Counted from the stretch's first letter, positions 17,302 through 25,354 are shown. The stretch: 64,000 nucleotides of DNA from Methylococcus sp. EFPC2 (GCF_016925495.1 NZ_CP070491.1:4104001-4168000), one strand, 5' to 3'. Notes: generated from the sequence alone by a model not told the origin. Program-made: numbers and translations.

Positions 17302-18180
17302 ATGTATCTTCCCTTCGAAGATGATTTGTTCGATGAGCTCATCGACGAATTCGCCAGGTCTGCCCCTGCGATCCGACGGGCCGTTCCGTATAGACCTCGG
17401 CGCATCAGGCGGGATGAGTTCGACTTCATGGAAGATGAATTTGAGTTGTTGGACGAATTTGATCTGATGGACGAGTTTGAATTCGGATCGCCGGGTCAGC
17501 GACCACGCCCGGTCAGAGCGAATTTTGTAAGCTGTAATCGGCCCAACGCTGCTATCAGAGCGATTACCGGACCGGACCCGGTCGGCGTTATCCAGGCGGC
17601 CAATACCCGCGCAATCGCCCTGTTAGACGGTGCGATCAATGAGCTAACGGCCGAGCGCAATAGAGTTGTTCGCGCAGGCGCGGCGCCGGCATCGGTCAGA
17701 GTTGGAATCAGGGGCGCGCTCGAACGGCGCTTTCGCATGAACGCGCTGGATCGGCGTATCTGGACCGGAACCGGTGCCCGCAGTGTGCTCATATTGATCC
17801 GCCGACTTCGGGGGGCCCGGCAAATCCTGGCGGATGGCTGGATGCGCTACATCTGCCTGGGCCTACCCACCATTGATTTCACCTTGGGCGGGATAAGGTG
17901 CAGATCCGATCCCAACGATGGTTGCGTGGGGGATACGGTTGCGGCGGCCTGCGGCGGAGCTTCTCAAATCGTCTTGTGCAGGCCGTTCTGGAGGGGCCTC
18001 AGCAATAGTGTTCAAAACCGCGATTTCCAAGCTTCGACATTGCTGCATGAAGCCCTTCATATCTATTTCGGCTTCATCCAGGACACGGGAATTTTTGCGA
18101 ACGCCCACTGTTATGAACAATTCGTACTGGATGTGCACGGTCTTCCAGCGCAAGCCGGGTTTGAAGCCGCTTGCGCGTAA
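17302..18180 (+). CDS. Acidic-leader protein with M35-like HExxH domain
   Basis: 292 residues. The leader (1-62) is acidic with repeated DEF units (DEFDFMEDEFELLDEFDLMDE), like the leaders at 10062 and 11219. The C-terminal ~200 residues hold LLHEALHIYFGF (H249, E250, H253) followed by FANAHCYEQF; a second motif of this kind after HExxH is seen in deuterolysin/lysine-specific endopeptidases (M35, aspzincin), where an Asp is the third ligand. Several Cys residues are present. A zinc protease acting on proteins is plausible but rests on motif reading. GAGGAG precedes the ATG; GC content is lower than the upstream genes. Confidence 0.7.
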   Translation: MYLPFEDDLFDELIDEFARSAPAIRRAVPYRPRRIRRDEFDFMEDEFELLDEFDLMDEFEFGSPGQRPRPVRANFVSCNRPNAAIRAITGPDPVGVIQAANTRAIALLDGAINELTAERNRVVRAGAAPASVRVGIRGALERRFRMNALDRRIWTGTGARSVLILIRRLRGARQILADGWMRYICLGLPTIDFTLGGIRCRSDPNDGCVGDTVAAACGGASQIVLCRPFWRGLSNSVQNRDFQASTLLHEALHIYFGFIQDTGIFANAHCYEQFVLDVHGLPAQAGFEAACA

Positions 18181-18275
18181 AAGAACGGATTGCCCATGGA
18201 TCAGTATTAAGCCCGGAGGGTACGAAGCGGCACGAAACCCGTGCAACAGCTCATGAATTAGAGGAGATGTCTCGG

Positions 18276-19010
18276 ATGACTTCCGAACGCGATACCTATC
18301 GCTCCATGACCGCGCTGTATGGTGACCCGGCTAATCACGAGGGTAAAACCTATGCCAAGCGCTGGAAGCGTCACGAGTGGAGCCAGATGGTGGAAGAACA
18401 GGTTACCGACAACGCCGAGACGCAAAAGATCGTCCTGGCCCTCCACGGGGGCGGTATCGAGAAGGGAACCAGCGAGCTCGCCCTTGCCACGGCCGGCTAT
18501 CATCCGGCGACCCTGTTGCCCCTGGTCGATGGACATGGGCATCACGACTTCTGGCTATTTGAGGGTTTGCTGCCGTGCGGAAATCGCAGACTACACGTAA
18601 CGGCTTCCAATTATGACGAGCCCATCGCCAATGAACTCGTCAAAAACGCCCGGCGCTGCATCAGCTTGCACGGGTGTACGGATAGCCAAGCGAAAGTATC
18701 GGGTCAGGCGCCCGATGGAATCATTCAGATCGGGGGGCTCGACTCCGCGCTGCGGGACATCGTGTTGGAAGAATTGTCCATCGAGGGTATCGCTGCGCAG
18801 ATCGCGAGCGACGAGATGCTGGATGGCGACGTCGCGAGCAACATCGCCAATAAGACCAAGGTTCGTGGTTGCGTCCAACTCGAGATGGGGACGCGCTTTC
18901 GAGCAAGCCTGTATGGGACTGACACACGGCCGCAGAGAAAGAACACGACTCTGGCGAAATTCTGGTTACTGGCGAGGGCTCTACGTAAGGCGATGAGCCG
19001 GGTCGAATAA
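18276..19010 (+). CDS. Poly-gamma-glutamate hydrolase family protein (phage PghP type)
   Basis: 244 residues matching the poly-gamma-glutamate hydrolase family first described from Bacillus phages, zinc enzymes related to carboxypeptidases. Diagnostic blocks: VLALHGGGIEKGTSELA (55-69, with H57 and E62 as expected ligands), DFWLFEG, LHVTASNYDEP and CISLHGC (H132). No signal peptide. Two ATGs are possible; 18276 is preferred because GAGGAG (18261-18266) lies 9 bases upstream of it but directly abuts the ATG at 18267. The likely substrate class is gamma- or alpha-linked polyglutamate, notable beside polyacidic proteins. Confidence 0.85.
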   Translation: MTSERDTYRSMTALYGDPANHEGKTYAKRWKRHEWSQMVEEQVTDNAETQKIVLALHGGGIEKGTSELALATAGYHPATLLPLVDGHGHHDFWLFEGLLPCGNRRLHVTASNYDEPIANELVKNARRCISLHGCTDSQAKVSGQAPDGIIQIGGLDSALRDIVLEELSIEGIAAQIASDEMLDGDVASNIANKTKVRGCVQLEMGTRFRASLYGTDTRPQRKNTTLAKFWLLARALRKAMSRVE

Positions 19011-19109
19011 ATGAGGCCGGGTCTGGGCGGTAGGAAGGGGGGCTATGGGGCACTGTGGAGTCGAGCCGGGGGTGATTTCTGCTTTGCACAATCGCCGGGA
19101 GTGCATGAG

Positions 19110-19646
19110 ATGGCTAGCGCATTTGAATACGATGTGATCGACGAACTGCTGGACGACGAACTCTCTGCCTTCGCCGAAGACAGCGGGATCGACGAGGGCA
19201 TAGCGGACTATGCCCGGCGGTTCCGTCGCTGGTGGACCATTTTTTCCGCGGCCCGTGCGCTCACGGGAACCGATCCGGTCACGCATCAACCGGTGCAGCG
19301 CGAAATACCGGTCCTGCCTGCGCCCGAGCGGCGGCCTGCTACCGACGACCGCAATCGAAACCGGCGTGGGCAAGGGGGCAGTCGAATGGACGATTTCGAC
19401 GCCGATCTCGCTGATCTGCTGACGGATTATCTGGAAGATACCGATGAAGGGGAAAGCTCCGGTCCCTGCTATGACGCGTTTCTGTGGTGCATGCAGAATG
19501 CACGGCGCCGGAATATTCCGTTCGGGCAGAGCGTCTGCCACGCCTGCTGGGACCAATGCCGGGATGGTGCGTGGCCCGCTCGTGTCGCCGGCCGAATGTG
19601 TCCGGGTCCGGGCAGGTTCCGGAGGCGTCGCCGACGGGCGAGGTGA
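19110..19646 (+). CDS. Acidic-leader, Cys-rich small protein
   Basis: 178 residues. It opens with FEYDVIDELLDDELSAFAED, the same kind of acidic leader as the other cluster proteins. A basic linker and a second acidic stretch (DDFDADLADLLTDYLED) follow. A compact Cys-rich module (CYDAFLWCMQ..CHACWDQC) comes next, and the protein ends in a very basic tail (RFRRRRRRAR). The Cys pattern could bind metal or form disulfides. No family recognised. The ATG at 19110 fits the leader; longer in-frame starts add unrelated residues. Confidence 0.65.
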   Translation: MASAFEYDVIDELLDDELSAFAEDSGIDEGIADYARRFRRWWTIFSAARALTGTDPVTHQPVQREIPVLPAPERRPATDDRNRNRRGQGGSRMDDFDADLADLLTDYLEDTDEGESSGPCYDAFLWCMQNARRRNIPFGQSVCHACWDQCRDGAWPARVAGRMCPGPGRFRRRRRRAR

Positions 19647-19756
19647 GCCGAGCCGGCCGCTTGTGAGCCGTGTAGGCGCATTCCAGCGAGCGCCACATGT
19701 ATGGGTGAGCACGCCGGGTCTTTCATCCCGTGACTCCGAGGGAATCTACGAACGAT

Positions 19757-20605
19757 ATGGCCGCCGTATTACCCGACTTTCAGGTCAACGTCAGTCACAA
19801 GCGCTGGGCCTGCATATTGGATCCGACTCTGGCGCTGTCGGTGCATGGCCTGCCCTTGCTGACCCGGCTGGGTTCCGCGCTGGAAGTGTGGGTGGCGCGG
19901 GAGTTGTGGCACATCCTGGACAACACGCATTACTACCTGGATCGCCCGGAAATACTGATGGCTGCGGGCGGCAACGGGAACCGGGCGGAGAAGATGCAAG
20001 CGGTCGTGCAGACGCTGCGGGAGTGGGAGCGCATACGATTGGAGAACGACCCGTCGCGGCAGCATTGCTACTGGATCGGCGACGGGCCTTTGGAGTCTTT
20101 TCTGCCCGATGGGACCGAGCCGGACATCGTCTGGCGTTACGAGGCGCTCAGCGCCGCGCTCGACCGGCGCCTGCCGGATGCGAGCGCGCCCTTGCCTGCG
20201 GTCTGCCGGGACACGGCGGCGCTGGCGGTGTGTCTGCCGGCGGCTTTCGTGTTGACGCATCTACCCGCGGAGGCCGACGACGAACCGGTTTCTCCGGCAA
20301 TTTGCCGGGTGCTGGATGCCGGCGGCATCGCCTGCCGCCAGGTGGCGGACGACGATCCCTGGCAGAAACAGGAAAGCGATTTGCTGAGGCAGGTTCTGGT
20401 GCAGACGGGGCTGGGCAAATGGGTATGGTCCGGCCTGCGACTGGCGGTATTGCATCTCGCCGCGCCGTCCGCCTGTGCCGTGGATGCGCCGGGCTTGGAT
20501 GGGCTCGATTTCATGGATTACGGTCTGGACGAAACGGAAACCCCGGCGGCGGGACCGGCCGTCGATTATTGGCGCGAGGCGCGAGGATTCTGGTATCCGC
20601 TATGA
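19757..20605 (+). CDS. Uncharacterised protein upstream of DUF4438
   Basis: 282 residues, no recognised family, no signal peptide, acidic overall. The central part has Trp/His-rich segments (RELWHILDNTHYYLDRPEI). Its stop codon overlaps the ATG of the DUF4438 gene (ATGA), implying translational coupling and perhaps a physical complex. The start is uncertain: ATG 19757 is chosen, an in-frame GTG lies at 19730, and neither has a strong ribosome binding site. Confidence 0.65.
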   Translation: MAAVLPDFQVNVSHKRWACILDPTLALSVHGLPLLTRLGSALEVWVARELWHILDNTHYYLDRPEILMAAGGNGNRAEKMQAVVQTLREWERIRLENDPSRQHCYWIGDGPLESFLPDGTEPDIVWRYEALSAALDRRLPDASAPLPAVCRDTAALAVCLPAAFVLTHLPAEADDEPVSPAICRVLDAGGIACRQVADDDPWQKQESDLLRQVLVQTGLGKWVWSGLRLAVLHLAAPSACAVDAPGLDGLDFMDYGLDETETPAAGPAVDYWREARGFWYPL

Positions 20606-21606
20606 GCAGCAAAGGCCCCCGTATCAATCGCGAAGAACTGGTGATGGTCGCCGTGGCCGGGCAGATCGCCCATCCGGTCGGTGCCGCCAATCCCTACCGC
20701 ATCGGCAACGACGGCGTGCCGAGGGTGTTGCCGGCGACCGGCGGCATCGTGCTGAACCACCGCATCGGCGACCGCTGCGTGGGCTTGGCGGGCGATCACA
20801 TCGAGCCCGGCGTCGCGCTGCACAACAACGGCCGCGAGGTGGTCGGCGCGCGCAACGGGCCGAATAGGGCGTTCATAACCTATGCCTGCGTCGGCAACCG
20901 CGCCCGGGTGGTCAACGGCCCCTGTGCCGGGCAATGGGGTTTGGTGACCGGCAAACACGGCGGGGTCGACCACGTGATCGCCGACTTCCCCACGACCGTG
21001 CTGCGACGCCTGAATATCGGCGATCGCATACAGGTTTACAGTTGCGGCCTGGGGCTGCGCCTGCCCGATCACCCCGAGGTGGACGTGTTCAATTGCGCGC
21101 CCAGCCTGCTGGAACGCTGGGGCATCGTCGAGCGCGCCGGCCGCTTGCATGTTCCGGTCACCCATCTGGTTCCCGCCCGCATCATGGGCTCCGGTTTGGG
21201 CAAGAACACGGTGTGGCGCGGCGATTACGACATCCAGTTGTTCGACCGGCCCACCCGGCAGCGCTACCAGTTGGGCGGCTTGCGCTTCGGCGATTTGATC
21301 GCCATACGGGATGCCTACGCCAGTTTCGGTCCGAGTTACCGGCAAGGCTGGATCACGCTGGGCGTGATCGTGCATGGCGACAGCACCGCGAGCGGACACG
21401 GTCCGGGCGTGGCGCCGCTGCTCAGCGGCCCGGCCCGGGTGTTGCAGCCGCAGTACGACGCAAACGCCAATCTGGCCGCGATATACGGCGTCAGGACGCC
21501 CGCCGCGGCACGCACTTACAGCCCTCTGTCGTGGCGTGAAAGGCCGGGCGGACAAGGGACGCGACGCGTCGCGGAGGGGCGCCGGATTCCGGTCCGGGCG
21601 CAATAA
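20602..21606 (+). CDS. DUF4438 domain protein
   Basis: 334 residues with the features of DUF4438, a family known mainly from Thermotogae, Firmicutes and archaea and of unknown function. Conserved blocks: LPATGGIVLNHRIGDR, AGDHIEPGVALHNN, GLVTGKHGGVDHVIADF, PARIMGSGLG and the terminal IVHGDSTASGHGPGVAPLL. The family assignment is from memory of these motifs. No signal peptide. ATGA overlap with the upstream gene. The basic C-terminal extension after ~305 (SWRERPGGQGTRR) is unusual. Confidence 0.8.
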   Translation: MSSKGPRINREELVMVAVAGQIAHPVGAANPYRIGNDGVPRVLPATGGIVLNHRIGDRCVGLAGDHIEPGVALHNNGREVVGARNGPNRAFITYACVGNRARVVNGPCAGQWGLVTGKHGGVDHVIADFPTTVLRRLNIGDRIQVYSCGLGLRLPDHPEVDVFNCAPSLLERWGIVERAGRLHVPVTHLVPARIMGSGLGKNTVWRGDYDIQLFDRPTRQRYQLGGLRFGDLIAIRDAYASFGPSYRQGWITLGVIVHGDSTASGHGPGVAPLLSGPARVLQPQYDANANLAAIYGVRTPAAARTYSPLSWRERPGGQGTRRVAEGRRIPVRAQ

Positions 21607-21683
21607 GTTGCGAAATTTCCGTATTTCACGCCCCGGCCGCATACCCTATGATCGGCCGGCGGAGCGGTGCCAAGGGAACGGAG

Positions 21684-22187
21684 ATGTGGTTTCCTTTCGG
21701 TGATGGCTGCGATGCAGCCAAGGTGGGGCGGTTGGACGTTTACCATGACCATCAACGGCCTAACGCGGATACTCCCGAGTCGACGGGCGTGGAGGTGTAC
21801 TGCGAGTTCGAACTCGAGGGCAAGCCGTGCTGGGTGATCGCGGAGGCCACGGCGGACCCCTCACTCGACCTCTCCAAGTTCGTCGCCATCAGCCGTTTCG
21901 AAGTGGGCGGCCGGACACTGGCCGTCGTGCAACGCGTCGATCGGGCCGACAACTTGGCGTTATTGCTGACCGCGCGCGAACTGCAGATCGCCACGCTGGT
22001 CGCCATGGGCTGCCCCAACAAGCAGGTTGCCGACAGGCTGCACATCAGCGAATGGACGGTCGCGACCTATCTGCGGCGCATCTACGCCAAACTGGGCGTG
22101 GAATCCCGTGCCGCCATGACCTTCCGCTGCGCCTCCCTGATCTGCAGCCGGAACGGTCTTGCGGAATCCCGCATCCGGCGCTCCTGA
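21684..22187 (+). CDS. LuxR-type helix-turn-helix transcriptional regulator
   Basis: 167 residues. The C-terminal ~60 hold a GerE/LuxR DNA-binding domain: LTARELQIATLVAMGCPNKQ, then VADRLHISEWTVATYLRRIY and KLGVESRAAM. The N-terminal ~90 residues are a short alpha/beta region without a recognised receiver or autoinducer domain. The ATG at 21684 follows AAGGGA. It is the only regulator in the accessory cluster, so it is the natural candidate to control it; no operator could be identified. Confidence 0.85.
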   Translation: MWFPFGDGCDAAKVGRLDVYHDHQRPNADTPESTGVEVYCEFELEGKPCWVIAEATADPSLDLSKFVAISRFEVGGRTLAVVQRVDRADNLALLLTARELQIATLVAMGCPNKQVADRLHISEWTVATYLRRIYAKLGVESRAAMTFRCASLICSRNGLAESRIRRS

Positions 22188-22372
22188 ATCCCGTCTCGCC
22201 TGCAGGCATCTGCCTTACGCGTTGTTTCGAAGCCGCAGATTGTTTGACAGTAGGCCGCTTTGACCGCAGGCTCCAAACTCGGCAATCGGCGAAGCTCATC
22301 GGGTTTCCGCTCTTGATTTCATCGTTCGAGAGCGGTCTGACGGGCTAGGGACACTTTACCGGGAAGGTCATC
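22188..22372. other. Intergenic gap with partial repeat
   Basis: 185 bases. Bases 22196-22223 (CGCCTGCAGGCATCTGCCTTACG) are similar to the end of the repeat at 23285-23361. The rest shows no clear promoter or terminator. Confidence 0.4.
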
Positions 22373-23113
22373 ATGAAGAGATTGAAATCACAAACCAAAA
22401 CCACCGACCAAGTAGAAGTCGTGCTCAAGCTCTCGGGCGGAGTCGACAAGAATCGGAAAAAGATGAAGTTGCTGCTCAAAAAGCGGCGGGCCAAGTACGG
22501 GATCGGTACCCACGGGTCCGCGGGTTTTCAGCGCAAGACACTGGGTACCACGGGTACGCGCCATGAGTCGGAGCATGTGGTTGGGTACAATGTGTACGCC
22601 GAGGATTACGACCGCAAGCACGGCCAAGGGAAGATCATCGAAATGCAGGGGCTCGCTTACCTCGAAGTCAAGCCATTGCATCGGGCTCATCCGGGAACCG
22701 GGAGTGGGGCCGTCGCGGATGAGTACCGCGACATCCAGCGCGGTATCCTTCAGGACGGCCAGTCAGGCCACACCGCCAAGACCGCCTCGTCCGCCGTGCA
22801 GTTCAACCAGCTCGAGTACGCGCATCTACCATCCGATGCCAAGGGTGATGCCTCGGACCTGGACTTCACCATCGCGAATATCAGCTACGAAGTCATGGTG
22901 CGGAACGGACAGAGCATCACTTTCTACGACGGGACGGGTCATACATCCTTTCAGATCAGTCAGGTCGAGCGCGCTGAAATGCTACTGGCTTATGAAATCC
23001 GCAAGACCGGTCAGTGGCCCACGCAACAGAGGATCGCCGAAGTTCTCAAAAGCTGCGGGCTGGACCCCATTGTGCAGAAGAATGCGCGCACCGGCGAAGA
23101 CATCGTTCTATAG
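22373..23113 (+). CDS. Uncharacterised protein closing the accessory cluster, possible effector
   Basis: 246 residues, basic N-terminus (KKMKLLLKKRRAKYGIGTHG), then TRHESEHVVGYNVYAEDYD, LAYLEVKPLHRAHPGTGSGA, a helical core with VQFNQLEYA and a terminal helical domain. The SEHVVGYN and LHRxHxGTG blocks resemble toxin-like C-terminal domains in my memory, but I cannot name the family. The conserved His residues would suit a metal- or nuclease-type active site. GGAAGG precedes the ATG. Its base composition is lower in GC than the cluster's first half. Confidence 0.6.
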   Translation: MKRLKSQTKTTDQVEVVLKLSGGVDKNRKKMKLLLKKRRAKYGIGTHGSAGFQRKTLGTTGTRHESEHVVGYNVYAEDYDRKHGQGKIIEMQGLAYLEVKPLHRAHPGTGSGAVADEYRDIQRGILQDGQSGHTAKTASSAVQFNQLEYAHLPSDAKGDASDLDFTIANISYEVMVRNGQSITFYDGTGHTSFQISQVERAEMLLAYEIRKTGQWPTQQRIAEVLKSCGLDPIVQKNARTGEDIVL

Positions 23114-23630
23114 GCGGCAGCCGGGGCTAGTGTTCTTTGCCGAGGAGGCTCTTCCGCTCCCGAGTTGTAATCCGGAGGGGGCAAAGTGACCCCGCACTGG
23201 AGGCCCTTAGTGGTGTGCTACGGGGCCGATCCGAGCCGCGCCCGCCGGCTCACCCAGGCGGTACTTTGCTGCCAGCAACTGTAGGGCGAAACCGGTTTTA
23301 TCGGGTTCCGCCGGATGGGATCCCTCCAGCGGCTCGCCTGTCGGCATCCGCCTTATGCGTTGGTTGACATCCCCCTGATCTGGGCGGAGTATCGTGCCGA
23401 CCGATGGCATCGGCTCGAACTCTTCGCTCAAAGGAGTAGCGGATTCATCTCCTCCAGCCAATGGCAGCCGAAGCTGCATTTGTCGGGCAGGCGCCGAAGC
23501 GGATGGCATGAACCGCACGAGGCTCTTTGAATCGGTCTCCAGCATCACAAAACGAGGCTACTGCTCTGCGCCTGCCTCGGATATCGGGTAGGTCAAGTTA
23601 GTCGTCCTTCTGAAGTAAAGGGGAGTCATC
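23114..23630. other. Non-coding stretch with interspersed repeat
   Basis: About 517 bases with no supportable gene. It contains one copy of a ~77-base repeat (23285-23361). An open frame on the minus strand (23207-23548) reads through that repeat and was rejected. A ribosome binding site (AGGGGAG) for the next gene lies at its end. Confidence 0.5.
23285..23361. repeat. Interspersed repeat (ATCGGGTTCCGCC family), copy A
   Basis: Shares with 25784-25860 the core TATCGGGTTCCGCCG, then a variable ~20 bases, then CCTG-x-CGGCATCCGC. The inner part (CGGGTTCCG, GGCGGAT-type arms) is palindromic in the manner of REP elements. Confidence 0.6.
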
Positions 23631-23984
23631 ATGTCCGTCCTGAACAAGAAACGTCTCTATTCCTTACTCGCAGCACTGCTGGTTTGCAGCGCTTCCTCAT
23701 CCGCGTGGGCCAGACCCAATATGTGGTGGGATCATTTTGAGTCGGCGACACCGAACCAGACTGAATGTGTCAAACAGGCCGAAACCATACTCAACGCCGA
23801 AAAGGTCGGTCAACTGACCAGCGATGCGGATTCCGTGCGCGCCTGGAGCGAAAAGAGCACGGCCGTGGCTGAATGCATCCAGTTCGGCGACAAGCTGATC
23901 GTCGCCGTGATCGTCAGCAGCGACGACCCCGTGGCGGGAAATACGGTGTTCAACGCCCTGAGAGCGGCCTTGATGAAGAAATAA
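23631..23984 (+). CDS. Small exported protein of unknown function
   Basis: 117 residues with a clear Sec signal peptide (KKRLYSLLAALLVCSASSSAWA, cleavage after AWA at ~27). The mature ~90 residues contain two Cys, probably forming a periplasmic disulfide, and no recognised domain. AGGGGAG gives a strong ribosome binding site. Followed directly by an intrinsic terminator, so it is probably monocistronic. Confidence 0.7.
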   Translation: MSVLNKKRLYSLLAALLVCSASSSAWARPNMWWDHFESATPNQTECVKQAETILNAEKVGQLTSDADSVRAWSEKSTAVAECIQFGDKLIVAVIVSSDDPVAGNTVFNALRAALMKK

Positions 23985-24012
23985 GCGACGGGAGCCATGG
24001 CATCCCGTCTGG

Positions 24013-24043
24013 GGGCGGGCATGAATTCATGCCCGCCCTTTTT
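24013..24043 (+). terminator. Rho-independent terminator
   Basis: GGGCGGGCATGAA and TTCATGCCCGCCC form a perfect 13-bp palindrome, followed by TTTTT. It lies 29 bases after the small exported protein and ends its transcript. Confidence 0.88.
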
Positions 24044-24086
24044 GCAGTCAGGAGGAAGAGCCGAATGCGGGCTGCTCGCCTTCCCT

Positions 24087-25040
24087 TTAGGCCGAAATCT
24101 TGCGCCGGAGCAAGCCGATCATACCCAGGAGCGGTAATCCGGACATGAGCGAAAACAGCGCCGGCGGTATCGGGACGAGTTGCAGTGACGCACCTGCCGT
24201 CGTGGTGGAGAGCGAGGTGCGGAATGTGGAACCGAAGTCCGCATAGGTATCGACGAGGCCGTCTCCCGCGTTTTGCAGGCTGGATGCGCCGGAGAAGAGC
24301 ACTTCCAGAACGATGGTGTCCCCGACCTTGAACGTTTTATCAAATCCGTCGGCAAGGTCGACAGGGGTTCCGTTCGTGCTGTTTTCCGTGAATCGCCAAG
24401 CCGGAATGCCCATGTCCTCCAGAAAGTGCAGGGTGGGTATTTGATCGGACTGGGCCCAATAGGCATCTTCAAGGCGGTTCATCAATACGGCGCCTTTAGC
24501 CAAACTAGTCGGGTAGCTGCCGAAAATACCGCTGATATCGATTTGGGCGTGTATGGTTGCCGGCGTGCCCGATTCGAGGCTACCCGTTGCTGAGGTCAAC
24601 TGATAAATCGATCGGATATAGCCATCGGCGGAAACCAGTCCCCATGTCTGAGGTTCGTAATAGAAGGGATTTGTGCCGGGGAGCGTGACCATCCAGCCGA
24701 CTTTCTCACCGGTGTTGTGAACGGCTCGCGTATAAAGGCTAATTGTGCCGGCGGCAGGATTCGACGTAACGCTGACTTCTCCGCCCTTTCCACCCGCCTG
24801 GATTACCGTGCCGCAATTCGGAGGGATGCAAGATGGTGGGTAGTTGAGTGTAGTGGTTCCAGCGCCTTGTTGCTGATCCTGGTGGACGATCTCGCCCGTG
24901 GGTACCCCACCATCGACATAAATCCTGCTGTTGGAAAGGTAGGGCGCGGTCAGCGCATGACTATTTCCGGCAAAAGCGCTAATCCCTAGGACCGTAAGAG
25001 CTAAAAACCATCGGCTCAACAAGAGATTTAATTTATTCAT
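24087..25040 (-). CDS. PEP-CTERM-like sorted exported protein
   Basis: 317 residues: signal peptide (LLSRWFLALTVLGISAFAGNSHA), a beta-rich extracellular region without recognised domain, and a C-terminal sorting tail VPIPPALFSLMSGLPLLGMI then LLRRK. This tail (VP-x-P motif, hydrophobic helix, basic end) is recognised by exosortase/archaeosortase-type systems, so the protein is probably moved to the outer surface. No exosortase gene is in the window. The ATG at 25040 begins the signal peptide. Confidence 0.82.
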   Translation of the reverse strand: MNKLNLLLSRWFLALTVLGISAFAGNSHALTAPYLSNSRIYVDGGVPTGEIVHQDQQQGAGTTTLNYPPSCIPPNCGTVIQAGGKGGEVSVTSNPAAGTISLYTRAVHNTGEKVGWMVTLPGTNPFYYEPQTWGLVSADGYIRSIYQLTSATGSLESGTPATIHAQIDISGIFGSYPTSLAKGAVLMNRLEDAYWAQSDQIPTLHFLEDMGIPAWRFTENSTNGTPVDLADGFDKTFKVGDTIVLEVLFSGASSLQNAGDGLVDTYADFGSTFRTSLSTTTAGASLQLVPIPPALFSLMSGLPLLGMIGLLRRKISA

Positions 25041-25138
25041 GAACGTTCTCCGTGGTGGTTTAAGTTCACGCCGGACGCTTATCCATTTATGACGGAAATG
25101 TGGGATGCGGTTCCTACATTCCAATATCATCCTTTTGC

Positions 25139-25354
25139 TTATTGGTTCAACTGGTTTTCCTCTTCCTCTCTGCGTTTTTCGGCGTCGTTTTTCAATTGCC
25201 GTTCTACTCCCTTGGCCTTCTCCAGTGGTGCATCCATCTCTTCATAGAGGGTCGTATCTTTGGACGGAGGTATTTCCCGGGATTCCTGTTCTTTTCCAGA
25301 GCAGGCAGCCAGCGCCCAAGCCGTGATCCAGACGAATTCGCGTAGATTTTTCAT
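25139..25354 (-). CDS. Small lipoprotein (paralogue 1)
   Basis: 71 residues. A short signal peptide ends in the lipobox LAAC (Cys ~18); the mature part is a single charged helix (MDAPLEKAKGVERQLKNDAE). GAGGAC precedes the ATG. Close paralogue of the gene at 26728 (APLEKAKGVE is shared exactly). Function unknown. Confidence 0.7.
   Translation of the reverse strand: MKNLREFVWITAWALAACSGKEQESREIPPSKDTTLYEEMDAPLEKAKGVERQLKNDAEKRREEEENQLNQ

Noticed and set aside
10062..23113. Prophage or tailocin explanation for the accessory cluster
   Set aside because: No terminase, portal, tail, baseplate, integrase or lysis genes are recognisable; a single phage-type hydrolase is not enough.
23207..23548. 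113-codon minus-strand frame
   Set aside because: Reads through an interspersed repeat, has no ribosome binding site and no recognisable domain.
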